A stretch of 64,000 nt of DNA from Wuchereria bancrofti (GCA_005281725.1 SSBO01000012.1:10817254-10881253), one strand, 5' to 3'. Positions 32,601 to 46,000 are shown, numbered from the stretch's first letter. Numbers and translations: made by a program. Notes: a model not told the origin generated them from the letters alone.

Positions 32601-35264
32601 ACCATGCATTCCTTCTCCCTAAAAACTTCGAGTATCAATATTGATTGATGACCAGTGAAAATGAGAAAACTAACAAAAAGTTAAAATTGTAATCAATCAA
32701 CCCTTACAATACGGTAAGGGTCAAAAACCTTGATACAGTTTCAACAAATAACGTGATACAGTTTCAACAAATAACGTATGTCACATATATGACATTTCAT
32801 CCTTTCTGTGCCAAATGCAACAAACGTTACCAACATGCGAAATTTTAGGTAAACTAAATCAAGAAATCCAAAAGTAACCTGGAAAATAGCAGGTGAAAGT
32901 AAATCGATAGCACAACATCGCATAATTGCATTGCAAAATATTCGGCGATCATATTCACTAAATGATGTCTCAAATGATGACTGCGCCGTAAGACTTATAT
33001 GTGAAGATGAAGGTGGTGCTGGAGAATCCTAAAAATATTTTCAAAAATATTACACCCCAAGACATACCACTTCTGTTGTTTAATGAAAGACGGGAAACTT
33101 TTTGATAGTCTTCAGAAGTTATGTCATATATTAAACTTATTGATTGAATTATTTCTTCTTTGGATTCACTTGCTTAGTGATAACTGGCATATGTCATTTT
33201 GCGATATAATCATCGATATATTCAATAATCAAGAAAAATGACGATGAAACAAGAAAAACACAACATGGAAGAAGTCAAGGGCAACTGGAAAATCATAGTA
33301 CTGTGGTCCAACTATTCCAATATATCTGTCCGCTAAGTCGGCAAGTTCAAACATAAGTCACCGGAAAATTGGAACATTTAAGAGAATAGTACATTACCCT
33401 TCTGTATGCAGCGGATGTGTCGGGAGACAACTGACTGACATATCCTGATCCAAGGGTTTCAAAAAATTGCTTGCCGGAAGTGTCATTTGTTGATTCCGCT
33501 GATGAGCTAAAAGTAAAGCCAACAAAATGGCTACGCAATGGGAAGTTCGCAATTTCGATAAAATACATGCAACTTCGAAACAAAATCTCGACTGAAAGAA
33601 ACGAATAACTTATTCTTCCTTCTTTATCTCGCATCTGTACGATCCATATCATTAAAACAAACTTTATTCTGGGACAAAAATTCACGTTACCTCATACTGC
33701 TATCCTTGTAGCTACTGCCGATCGGACATCTGTGACGAGTCATATTTCCTGTTCCACCACCTGTATCTGTATAGAGCACTTTGCATGCATAACAAGCCAC
33801 ATAAGGCAAACGAGCTCCAGTAATTGTGTCAAGCACCGGAAAAATAAACCAAACATTTTCTTAAATATGAAAAATCCGAAAATTTAATAAAAGAAAAAAA
33901 AATTTAATAAAATTTTAATAAAATTTTGCAAAGTTCAACAAGTTATAGATACTGATCTTTCATTTCAAAATCTTTATTTTTCACTTCTCCCGGCAACGGA
34001 ATTCTTTCCAGTATTTCGAGTAATCAAACAAATGTATGTCTAACAAAGCTCAATACAACCCATAGAAAAAGGCCTACAATTATAAACATACAAACCATCC
34101 GGTCATTACATATCACATGTCTTCTTAGTCACCTCAGATCTTATGGAACATATACTTTGCCGTGCATTTACATCGCTCTACGACTTCTATACTCGCCACC
34201 GATGAAATGTTAAAGACAAATTCTGTACAGAAAATCTTTTAAGTTTTAAACAACCAACCTGTCCAAACAAATTCCACACTTCGGACCTGCCTTTCTTTTT
34301 TACTAATTCAAATCTGCCCAATTTCATACGTATGTCATCTTGTATAACAGATTTTGGTGGCATAAGATGGCTGTTTAACGGTAAGGTGACACCAGTATCA
34401 CGACAATAAGCTGTACTCAAGCCAGATGGATCATTCGGAACCTAAAGTCGATAAATAAAAAACATCTAGCTTTTAATCTTGCATATACATTTAACTCAAG
34501 AGAAACGCTTAAATTTCGCTGAAATGCTCTCGAAAGCTAACCTGGTGTTTAATCACAGTCTGAGCATCAGATAACACGCCATTCGTTTCCTCTGTGAAAT
34601 TTCCGTCACAACTGCGAATCTAAAAGTAATAACCAATGTTCACAATATTTCAAAAAGAAACTGTTGATATATGTTTGCATTCTTCACGGTTCAAAATTAG
34701 AATGACATTGAGAAACAAGATTACCACCGATTAAAACGCTCCACGTACACCTTTTCTTGTTGCTATATATACGTCAAAAGAATTTTTAAATTTTGAAATA
34801 CATTGCTCTGAATTGATTGCATATTTAGCAGCAAAGTCAAAAGTCACCGTATTCATTGCAGAAATATCGTGAAGCTTAGATGATCGCATTGGTGGGACCG
34901 AATGTGCATGTACTGGCAAAGTATTCCGGTGATGATGCGCAGCGGTAATACCACTGATATCTTCACCGGAAAGCGGTTCACTTTTAGTGCATACAATTGT
35001 AGCTGTTGGTTGGTTACAGCGTTTTATGGAAGCAAATGAAGTGCTACCATCGGCACCGTTATTACTGCTCCAACTATGCGACTCACTGGTTGTATTCTCG
35101 TCGTCTACCGTTTCATCACTGATAGCTGCGGTCTTCCGCAGCGCCGGATGGCGAGTACGGATTGTTGTTAACAGTTGCTCTTGAGTAGCCAACTTGAATC
35201 CTAAAACAGTTTCAGTTATTCCCAAGCTGTTTATAATGTACATTCCATATGCACATGCTATCAT
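29640..35264 (-). CDS. BED zinc finger / hAT transposase-derived protein
   Basis: A large gene with the architecture of a hAT transposase split by short introns, as in host ZBED-type genes. Exons in order: 34749-35200 (Ser/Thr-rich, extending in frame to Met 35264), 34542-34619, 34259-34441, 33691-33836, 33398-33506, 32879-33028, 32505-32618, 32173-32348, about 31854-32001, 31629 to about 31820, 31334-31480, 30905-31026, 30549-30769, 30322-30401, 30121-30244 and 29640-29853. Nearly all phases agree. A BED finger spans SEVWNLFGQ, CYACKVLY and GNMTRHRC. The RNase H-like core appears as VANEDDIAVISANYITAEWK, and a typical hAT element as RMATVLNPRLKHL. The C-terminal dimerisation region begins DELECYLRSQYP and FWSTVGQAQFPYLSLLARFL. 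The usual SERVFS-type motif is replaced by unrelated residues. Intact frames with introns suggest a domesticated gene. Start and the junction near 31830 are uncertain. Confidence 0.82.
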
Positions 35265-35479
35265 GAAAGAAATGTTCTGTAAACTGAACAAGAATCTCTG
35301 AGTAAACAACGATTTTCAGCAATTTAACAAAACTATCGCAAAGTTCAAAAACAAAAATTGGGCATGCTTTCAATTTGATATTCCACGACCAGTATGATTT
35401 GTGATCATAGGAGAAACATTTAAAAAATCCCGTAGTGAAGTGGCCCACCAAAAAAAAAAGGACAAATTTGATATCATTT

Positions 35480-35815
35480 TATGTATGAACATGTATGTAT
35501 GTGCGTGTATATGTATGAGTGAATTCTGAGAATTTCATGAAACGAATTATTCTCATCAAACAACAGAGAAAAACAACAGCCATAAACAAGGAAGTTATTG
35601 TACAATCATTGTTCAACTATTTCACTAACCTTTTCAAATTTCAATTATACCCAGCAATGGTAGTTAAAAAAATTCAATTTCAAAATAATCATAAACGATA
35701 AATGCGACTTTTTCCATTAAATTAGCGACTATCTCACAAAGTATCACCTCCCTCTATCACTTTGAGTCATCTCTAAGAATATTCAAAAGATCTCCACAAA
35801 CGATTTTACTTAAGC
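35480..35815 (-). repeat. Dispersed repeat, copy B (inverted partner at 19705-20060)
   Basis: Read on the minus strand, this segment parallels copy A from TTATTTGACTGCAGAAGAGC through the ACATACATACATG-rich end. It lacks the 27-base hairpin insertion of copy A but has about ten extra bases near 35795 (AATCGTTTGTGGAGATC). It lies just upstream of the BED/hAT gene start. A short plus-strand frame at 35519-35701 is a by-product of the repeat, not a gene. Confidence 0.85.
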
Positions 35816-36452
35816 TCTTCTGCAGTCAAATAAAATACTTCGCAATAGAAATATTAAACAATGAAGTTGAAGAAAAATTGAATACCATAAAAAAATCACT
35901 AGAAATTAAGCATGAAACCTGATTTAAGCATGACGGCAATACCGCTGCAAGTAACGCTTAGGGATTTAAGGTGCAATCGCTTTCTGCGGCAAATTTGGAT
36001 TTGATTAAAGGATTCCTTAAATTGGGCCAATTAAGCAGTGAATTTTTGTAGTAATTTAATTAGAAATGGTCTTGATATCACCAATAGCAAACATTCTGTA
36101 TATATTAGTTAATCATTTATCAGATGATTAACATCGGAAATACATGGATGAAAACTCAAACATTGCAGATATAAAAGTCGGAGTTAAATAGTTAAAAATA
36201 GTATAATTGAAAAAAAAGTAACAGTTCGTAACATGTTATAACTCTATCTTCAATTAATTCCAGCCTGAAACTTTGATATGGCTTGTTAAATGTGCGTATA
36301 TATATATATATATATTTATTTTTTATTATTCATTCAATCATTTAATTAATTTACTTGTTTATTTACTTATTAATTTATTTCCGCCACTTCTTTGTTGTAT
36401 TTCTGAGATTTACAGACTTACAGCGTTGGTTGCAATTAGATGAATCTTATCA
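35816..36452. other. Intergenic region between divergent genes
   Basis: Separates the divergently transcribed BED/hAT gene and MMS22L-like gene. It holds an AT dinucleotide run at 36297-36314 and otherwise nothing recognised; promoters for both genes probably lie here or across the neighbouring repeat. Confidence 0.45.
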
Positions 36453-39400
36453 ATGGGTGAAACAGAAAAGGATTTATTCGAATCGGTGGGAGATTTACCG
36501 GAATGGTTGTATATTGATTGGGTATGTCAAAACAGATGTCCTCCGAAGCGTATCATCGATGACTACACTTTGCCTTCCGTGCAGTATTCGTTGCCATCTT
36601 TTGTGAAACTTTCTACTTTTAGCTTTAACGCGAATATGGTGTGTTTCTGTATGCTTTTGCTTATATTTTTACTGACGTTTTTTCAAAGGTTAGAAAGTAA
36701 ACTAAGACTTTGGAATTTAAATTTTAAGTCTTTTAATATATATTTTAAAAGTCTCACGATTGCTTTTTTTTCTGTCTTTCAGTTTCTGTACTGTTTTGAA
36801 CACATTCAGGTAGTCTTGATGCCATAGATTTACTGAATGGTACCATTTTTAGCTGTATACAGATTGCGGCATTAAAACAGTATTTCGGTGTCTTCGGTTT
36901 TTATACCAACAGATCGTTCATGACTCCTCCGAAACAGCCATCATTGACTTGGATCGTTCACTCAGTTATTTAACCGCCTTTGCACAGGTGAATGTTGGAG
37001 TTATGTGGCATTCAACTTTCGTGCCATGTTCCAAAAAAAGCTAAGCTTTCAATTTAAAATTTTTGATAAGCTCTAGATTTAGAACATGGAATTAGATGGT
37101 GGTATGGAAACGCTGAATAGAATTGCACGAGAATTCAAGTTTTTTCTTGTTCAAGCGGGCTCACTGAGTCATTACATTGCCAACGATGATTTATTTACTA
37201 CACGAAACGTTGAAACGGTAAGGTAAATTGTTCGTCATTTCTTAAATCTAATCTTAACTGTTGGTATTCATGGACCGGATCTAGAAATGAAATATAGATC
37301 AGAAGTTCGGGGAACATTCAATTATGTTCAAGTATTGTTGCTGAAATTCAAATAAGATTTCTTCTCAGTGATTTTCAAGTGACAAATTAAGATCTTTTTC
37401 ACGTTTCAGAATTACATTTTCCATGCCCTGTTGATTACCTGGATGAAAGCCGTCCGTATTTCAACTTTTTTCAAAAGTGAGTCATTTTGTAGACATGACT
37501 GTAACTTTTTTAATTTTCTTAAATAAATATTTAAACAGAAGAATGAGTTTTTTCAAAAACTACTTTTTTTTGTAATAACCCAGTTTCACACGTTTGTATT
37601 ATATTAAAAACTGCATTAGTCAGATGTACAAATTAGTACTGGCATTTTTTCTTTAATACATTGAGACTTAAGTTGAAGTAGATTTATACAAAGCTATTAA
37701 TTTTAATGTTGCTTTGTTTCCTTTCATTATATTACTATGTAGGGTTCAGTGGTTTCGAAAAACTTTATCCGGTGGGTGATGCTTTATCATCAGCAGAACA
37801 GCTATCAATGCTTGTTTCGTATGGATTACTGCTAAGTGCATCACGTACGGTTAGTAAACTTGATTTTATGAAATGTAAGTTTTTTTTTTTTTGAAATAAT
37901 AAGGAGCAAGTAAGATAATCTCGATTCTTTAGGTCGATTTGAAATCAGCTTATTGATGAGATGTCTGTTTTTTTCTTTCCTTTTTTGTAGATAGATTTTC
38001 AATATTTTCTGAATTTGCAGTTGTACTGATTTCGAACAAAGCCTATATTTAAAACACTTAATTTCTAGGGTCGACCTTGTATATGCCGATGTGTTACTGC
38101 CGCTTGGCATCAACTCTGTATATTAAATAGAGAAATGTTTTGGTCAAATATGGTCAAGCTGCTAAGCTTATGCACCAACGGTTTGCATTATTACCCGCCT
38201 GAAAATCTTTCAAGTGGTAGGTAATCCAAATTGTCTTAAAAAAATTATTTCATTCCCTAAATTTCTGGCAGCCACTGAAGTTAAAGTAATTTGAGTCTTA
38301 TATAACAACTTTTTCACATTCGAGATTCACATCTTGTAGTTTTAATTTCCTCTCATCAATATTCAGTGTGTTTTATTTCAATGACTGAAAAATAAAGAAT
38401 TTAGAAATGTTCTTGGATTTATGTGACATTGGTAATTCAGTTTCGGCAAAAACGTTTTTGGAAATAATTTGCGAATTTGGCTCTGGTTTTGAAGATGCTT
38501 GCATCGTATCAGGTGAAATATTTAAACAGATCGATTAGATGGGAGATTTTCATTTCTTACTTTTCATCTTTATTCAATTAATGAACGTTGCAGGCAAAGC
38601 TTCAGGCAGTTATGTAGAATGTTTGCAACAAATCGCTTCAAGACTGTCAGAAAAACAGTACGTTTTGAGGTAGAGTTTTAGTTTTGAGTACAAATATTTC
38701 ATTCAAAATGAAACGGAGCCAAAAAGAAGAGTTGGCAAGGATTTTTGAAGTTTTACTTAGAACTTATTCAACTTAAAGCTTCGATAGATCTCAGATTTAC
38801 GCAGCGCAGTTTTTTCAGGAAATTGTTCTTTTTATTCGATAAAAATCCTGGTGATAGCCTTCTAGGAACAGAATCCATTTTGCAATATTTCTTCACATAC
38901 TTATGTTCGAACATTATGGAACCTCCTGATCAGGTAGTCAATATAACACAAAAGGAAAAACAGTTTAACTTTCCTTTTAACTTACTTTTAAGATCCAATA
39001 ACTCTACAAAAATTCTGTAAATCGCGAGAATTGCTTTTGTAGGAGTTAGAGTTCTACCCAACCAATGGGAAAGTCTGGAAGGACTTTCTATTTTCTTGTT
39101 GTAATGACAACACAGGAGATAAATATAACGACTGGATGCTCTTTATACGACTTATGTCAATGCTTATCAAAAGTTAGGTTTGTTCTTGTCCTTGTCAATT
39201 ATACGTTATCAGTTTTTGTGTGGAATTATTTGTACTTTTCTTGCAGAATCTGAATCAGTTTGGCGAGCTATGAAGCCACGAATTTTTTCTAAATTCCCGG
39301 CGAAACGATTTCGTGAAATGCCAATTCACTCACTTATTTGCGTATTCAGCCTCTTTATTTCATCCTTGCACAATATAGGTATATTCTTTGTAATGCTGCA

Positions 39401-42400
39401 CTATGCATTAAACATCGTGCTTTATTTTACCTTTTATAATTAAGGTCATGGATTTCAATTATACTCTTTCAGAAGAATTTCACTCTCATACTGAGTTTTG
39501 TAAAAATAGTGGTGTGGAATATGATCTGTTTAGCATTTAGATATGGAAGAGACGTCTAATAAGGTAATTTCATTAGCGACGTCTGCTTTTGATCCTTCTG
39601 ATAAAGAGCATCACGAAGTCCTGATTCGAGCAATTCAGTGCACAAAGTATATTTTGGATGAAAATCGTCATGATTCTTCGCAAGCAATCGCAACGTTAAT
39701 AGCATGTATTTTTTTATATGCGTATTCCCTTTTGTTGTTTCTAAATTCTTTAGGAAAATAAATCTCTGTTTTACCATCTTACTTTTAATGGATAGAATCC
39801 TACATTAATTTAAGATGCAATTCCAAACACTGTGGGACTTTTCTTTCCATTTGCTGCTTAATCTCGATCATCAGTTGTGCAGTTTACATGCAGTATCACA
39901 GTGCACAGGGTGTTAATTGATCTTAAAATCATCAAACTGTACTCAATCTTTAAAAAATTCTTGTAGTGATGGGGAAGCTTGATGATAAAAAAGATGTTTC
40001 ACTGTATATCGAATGCTGCATATGTGTTGGTGAAAAAGTATCCGAGGTATGACTTCTTTGCTTTCAAGTTCTTTGGAAAGAAACATATGAATTGGTTTTG
40101 ATAAATCTTTCCTGGAAAACAGAAGTAATTCTAGATTGGTTCTCTAGCCCGCTTTTTACCATTCATGAATGATATGGATTTGGAACAGCTCTTCGCGGTG
40201 ATTGTTCACTATCGAACTGAAAACAGTATTCTGTGGAATGCAGCTATCAATCATCTCAAAAGTCCCAATTTCTCTACAGTAATAAATTACATTGTTGAAC
40301 AGGTTGGTTTTAGTATTTCTTTTACTATTTGTTATAACCTTTTGAATATCAATCATGAATTATTATTGAACAATAAACTTTGATGTATTTTCGTCCGTTT
40401 AATTCTTTCCATAAATAATTGAACTTACAATTTCCAAAAAAATAAATTCATGACTTTCGAAGTAAGTAGGACACTAAGCAGTTATAAAAAGCACTGAGAA
40501 TTGTGGGCAGTGAATAATTGAGTGCTCAGACAATTTAAGTACTTTAGAATATTGATAAATATTTTAAAATATTTAGTGAATAAATTAGTAAGTAATCAAG
40601 TAGCATGTAATACCGATTGTACCAGTCAATAATATGCTAGTTTCTATAACATAAACTAAAATGAGCCGGTAATAACCCTTTTTCGAGTTTGGAGCTCTGA
40701 GTTTTAATAGGGTAGGAATCAGATTTTTTTCTTTTTTTTTTTGAAAATTTCTTATTTATTTCAGTTAGCGATAAAATTTGAACGAAGTCAATCAGCTTTT
40801 CAAAACATGCGTCAAGTTGTACAAAACTTGTTGACTGAAAAAAGTTACAAACTTGAAGTTTGTTTATACTTCTTGCGGGAATTTTTGAGAAGAGCTAACG
40901 ATGCGATTTACCCGGTTGAACTCATCGTTCCCATATGGTTGGTGGTTGCCTTCGAAAAACCAAAAGCGGATGGTTTGTACTGCTCTATCCTTCACAATAA
41001 ATCTTCAATTTTTTATTTGTCCAAGTTCTTGTGTATTCAATAATTTGAATTGCCTTTGAGTTCCTCATAAATCCCAGCCTGAGTACTTGTCCATGAAGAT
41101 AATAGTGCTTAGGCTGTATCGAGACATGGAAAGACATATCTCGGAAATTTGAAGCCAAGGGAACGCTTGGAAATATGAACGACTAACGGTCCAATTGGTA
41201 TATGACTCAAACTTCTTAACATTGTATTCTACCTGCAGTTTGAACAGCTGTACAATTGATTTTTTAGAACTTAATGACATATCTGAAAGTATTTGCAAGA
41301 ATCTTCGAGTGTCATTTCGGAAAAATGGCTTGTACTTTGAAGCTTTTTCTGCGGATTCATCCTCAACAATTCTCTCGATACGTTGGTTATTTGAGGTTGT
41401 TTTATTCTGCATCCGTTCCTTTGTTTTAAACATCATATTCCCGCTTAATTTCACATTTGAAACATGGTACTCGTTACAGACTGTTTCAAAAAATGCTAAC
41501 AGTAATAAATGGATTCACGAGAATATTATGAGTTGGTCCGAACTGCTAGTAGCACCTCTATATCGTATTCTGATGAACGCTGAAGAAACAACAGTGATCC
41601 ACTGCTGTCATATAATGTCCTATTTATATATGTACGCTGCACAGCAAATTTACAAGCCACCCTCAGAATGTAATTTTAATCGGTCACCATTTGTGCGGTT
41701 CTGCAAACTCATACTGCAAAATGTGGTACGTTCAGTAGATTTTAGAAAAATACTTCGACTCTAACCTAAGTTCCGTGAATCTCGAAACAGCTTAAATGGA
41801 TTTCGAAATTTCTATCAAAACACGACAAGGGATAAGAAAGAACACTCCTGCAGTGTGCGGATTCCTTGAAATTTAAAAACTGAATCCCCAATCGGCTTTC
41901 AAAGAAATATGGGAACATATGTGCTGTTCTCTTTTTACTTCAAAAGTTTAACTAATTTTTAATGAGTAAAATTACAAGCAGCTATAACAGGATTTAAGGA
42001 AACAGGGCGTTCTTCATTACTTTCACTTTTTTGCCACTTGATTTAAGCTTTGGATGAGGTTTTCCTTTGAATTCTGGATTAAAAATTTTCCAACTCATTT
42101 TGTATTTCAGCTTTTAATGCGTGAATTTCCCGCAATGTTTGTTCGTGAAGTACTGCCTAACTATATGACTGGCATGTTGTCGTTACCGGTACATTCTACA
42201 CCATATCTTCTACGTGTTGTTTCGGATGTACTCGAAAAACACTTGGATGATAATTTCTTAAAAGAAATATTCAAGAGCATGCTCAAGGAAAAACCTCAAT
42301 TAATCACCGCATTATACGCCTCATCGAAAGTGGGTACAAGGTTGTTCAATTTTGTTTCACAAATAAAAGTTTAAAAGATTATGGAACATATAATGCCAAA

Positions 42401-42799
42401 ATCTGTCAAACGGCTGTACATAAAGAAGCCTTGTAAACACTGTTAAATTTCAAGGGAAGATTTTTGATATTGAAAATAAATGACAAAATTTCGACTATGT
42501 GCGGAATCGAAACTTAAATTACTGATCCGAAACTTAAATTGAGTCTTTCATTCTATTTCGGATTTGCTGGAATTCTTCTAATATGCAAAGAAGTATGGAG
42601 GAAGTGATAGTTCGATTAGTCTCGATTTAAAACAATATGACAATGCATGCAAAATACTAAGAGGTTATATAAGGTGTTACCGGCGTCAATAAACACATCA
42701 CTACGAAAAAACGAAGGAAATTTGAGATCCAAGAAGGCCACTCTTTACAAGCATTTTTCGTCAGTCTTACACAAAAGAACTAACTACAAGAACTCGTAA
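36453..42799 (+). CDS. MMS22L-like DNA replication/repair protein
   Basis: MMS22L works with TONSL at stalled replication forks to promote RAD51-dependent recombination. The best match to the family is in exon 39246-39378, which encodes VWRAMKPRIFSKFPAKRFRE and SLICVFSLF; this mirrors the conserved core in which a Trp-x-x-x-Lys-x-Arg-Ile-x-Ser-Lys-Phe run is followed by a helical stretch. Other supported exons: 36453 to about 36640, 36863-36987, 37083-37217, 37411-37477, 37732-37850, 38070-38219, 38402-38511, 38595-38669, about 38819-38934, 39043-39174, 39541-39720, 39967-40047, about 40150-40300, 40765-40970, 41461-41724, 42112-42328 and a probable last exon 42663-42799. The product, roughly 800 residues or more, is helical throughout with no catalytic motif. 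The family call comes from remembered similarity and needs a profile search; several junctions are approximate. Confidence 0.7.
41065..41454 (-). other. Antisense open frame of 129 codons inside an intron
   Basis: This ATG-started frame lies entirely in an intron of the MMS22L-like gene, on the opposite strand. Its composition is charged and balanced (DESAEKASKYKPFFRNDTRR, SKKSIVQLFKLQVEYNVKKF), unlike the Phe/Tyr/Leu-heavy random frames nearby. The overlapping plus-strand open frame is likely its shadow. I do not recognise a family. It could be a nested single-exon gene, a retrocopy fragment or chance. Confidence 0.35.
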
Positions 42800-43059
42800 C
42801 TGTCATGAAATCGATAACTTCAAACTGGAAAAGTCATTAACGAAAAATATGGAAAACAAAAGTCACAGAACTAGCTGCTAAAACAAAGCAGAAAATCCAC
42901 AACAAATCTACAGATCCACTAGGTTAAACATCTTCGTGCTTTCCACTCAATAGAAAAGGAAGAAATGAATTTAACTGATCAAAGAGTGTCCCGTGAAACT
43001 TGATTAGATAGTGCACAAAATGGATTATTAAGAATGTGCAAAGGCTACCACCAAACTAT
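42800..43059. other. Short intergenic region between convergent genes
   Basis: The MMS22L-like gene and the innexin gene end facing each other here. No distinct polyadenylation cluster is obvious. Confidence 0.4.
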
Positions 43060-46000
43060 TCACCAAATTTTGATTGTGCTTTTCCGACTTGTAAGGCTTT
43101 TTGGACGTTTTTCTTTCTCCCGTTCTTCCTCATCACTACTGTCTGCAAATTTCTTTACTCTACAACCAGTATCAATCTCTTCCAAGCTGTGTCGTCGTCG
43201 AGGTTTACCTTGACTATCAGTAGAGAAAATGCTGCCTCGAGGATGATTTCCGAGACGTGGTGAAAATGGTATTATGCTATCCCTAGAATTGTTTCGGGAC
43301 GGCGCACAGGAACTTCCCAGCATGCTACCTGGAATTGGGATCAGTGGATGTATCCAGTTAAGTATATAATCATTTTGTTCGTGTACCATACTAAACAAAA
43401 TATAAGGGAATAGGTGAGAACTTTCGATTTTTATACCGTGAATTTATGACTTCTGTTTAATTAGAGTTATCTCCAAAGGCACGTTTATCTCCAAGACGAA
43501 AAGCATGTTAGAAAAATTAACGTAAATTTTCTTCTGAACTGAGTACAAAAAAAAAGCAAACTAACGTGATGGTACTTTCGGTATTGTTATTCCAGTCAGC
43601 GAACTACGTTTTACGAAATATGGTGAATCAAAGAAAACACTTCTTTTCCTTTGAAGAGCGTTTAAGGCATCCGAACTGATTTTTCGAGCAGTTTCAGCTT
43701 CTTCAAGCAATGCCAATTCTAGTCTTTGTTGATGTTGGGGCCATACCTTGTCCATTTGTAATAAATTTCTAAACAGAAATCTTAAAAATCCTAAAAATTT
43801 GCTGAACTCGATAATCTCAAATAATAAGCGAATTAGACGGGATGATTGGAGAAGATAGAATCATAAGTTTTTATCGAGATGTTGATGCATTATTTGCAGA
43901 GCGTGCCATTTACTGAATGCAAAGAGATTCTATGTTTCCCAGAATACCCTAGAATTACTTACTTCCTTTTCTCCTCAAAAACATAGTGGGATCGCCACAG
44001 TGATGCGACCAGTTCAGTCGCAAAGACAACATCCGCATGATTAGCAACCATTCTTAAGACAAAAATGCCGTCTATTCCCAAATATTCATGCAAAAAACGG
44101 TCAACGTGCTTCTTATTTTCTAAAAGAAATTATGCACCGTTTTTATTTTTATTTTTTGAAATTATTCAGCAAGTAAATACAATTATCTGAGTCAAGTCAA
44201 CAATTCTATTTCTCCAGCTCTGTGTTCACGGTTTTCAATCTTAACAAGAAAGACAAACTAATCAGTACTGCAAAAAGTATCACTAACGTGGGTCATTTTT
44301 ATCAAACGGTGTTCCGCTCATTTCGAGATGATTCAAAATGAAGTGCTCCTTTGAACAGTTTTCCGTTAACAAATATATCCAGTTTAAAACACTCAGAGAT
44401 GTAAGTGTTGCTAATATCATGAACCTGAAAAACGACAACGCTATCGTAAACTACCCAATTGTTATAGCAAAACTTCTAGAATGACCGTTTTCAAATTTAA
44501 AGTTTGCCGCTCAATAATTATTGGAACTTATAGGGTGTTATGTGAAAAATAATTACCAAACCCACAGTAGAATGAAAATTTTCTCAGTGAACAAGTTAAG
44601 AACAAGAACACACTGCACTGTATGAGTCTGTACGTTTCCCATTTCTCGGACCTGAAAAATGTGAATAAAATATTCGGAATATGGATAACAGGTGTTCCGA
44701 TTCACTTACTTCAAAATCGCAAAGCGTTACTAAAGGGAAGATCCCACTGTGATGCCATGATGGAGAAACATTCTTAGGCCAGATAATATTCATCCACGAT
44801 TCCAAGCCATAATTATTTTCAAGCTCTGGTAATAGGTATCTGAAAAACGAAGGAAGCCGTGTAATAAATATGAGCATTTTCCCAGTGGAGATCAGACTGA
44901 ACAATCAATATGAAATCTTTGTGGACTCCTGAAGCCTCATATAAGCTTAAACTTCCCAGGAATTTCAACTTGAAGTAATGGCCATCCACATTAAATTTCA
45001 CTTTCAGCACATATTCTTATATAAAAATTTTCCTGTACTAGTAATCAGTTAACTATCATTCTTTGAAAAGAATTACCGTGTCATCAAAGAGATTTGAAAC
45101 ACAGCATTTGCCAGAAATGCTAACTTCGCTAAGATATATACCGTTGCAACATAATAATTCGCATATTTTATATTCAAGAATCGACAAATTTTATGAGGCA
45201 CCAATTTCTTCTGAAATCTGGATGATAAGCATGACTGCAAAATTAAAACACAATAAAGCTGGATAAACATGAACTTAATTTAAACTGGATACCTTTTTCA
45301 CCCGTTCATGGAATCTTAGAGCACCTTGCAAATGCATGCACAACGCTTCAATATTTCCCTTTTTAACTTCCAAGGATGAATTTGCTGGATCACCAGCTAA
45401 TCGAAGGATTTGACCTAATTTCATCCCTAGAATACGATGGAAATTAAAAACAGTATCTAATTCGGTAGTCACAGGAGTTTAAACTGAACAATACAGCAGT
45501 ATCAAGACAATAAGTAAGACATTATTCCTCCAAATTTCACCAACAGTAACAACAATGAACAAATAAATAAAAATAACATTTAGTCTACCGTAGCTTACAA
45601 GAACAAAAAATCAGTAAAATGCAGATGCCACAAGATCTTCATAAAGCATATAAATTCAAAGGAAAAACCTTATTCTTGTTTACTTCGACACTTGGTAATA
45701 TTAAACATTTGATAACTCTAACCAATACCTGACTGTCCGGCAAAGTATTTCCATATAAGCGTAGGTGCCTTGAAACATGCTGCTTGAAACAGCAAAAAAA
45801 ACGGCATCCACTGATAATAACTAATCCGACGCTCTCGGCGTTCTTCTGCGGAAATGTCTTCCACGAAGACTTTCGGTGGAATAAAATACGTATCCTGCGC
45901 CCAACAGAAATTTTCTGCATACTGCAAAAAATCAAAAAATTTCTGACTACATGATGAATGTCATATATGAATGCAAAAAACAAGTTTCCGGATTCTCTTA

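Noticed and set aside
27122..35264. An operon of the ERI-like and BED/hAT genes
   Set aside because: Same strand, but about 1.1 kb apart, well above the usual nematode intercistronic distance, and no trans-splice type signal was recognised.
35519..35701. 60-codon plus-strand frame
   Set aside because: Lies inside the dispersed repeat; the equivalent frame is broken in the other copy.
44819..45010. Minus-strand frame between innexin exons that could be read as part of TM3
   Set aside because: Exon 45077-45210 joins 44710-44839 directly in phase and gives the expected innexin sequence, so this stretch is intron.
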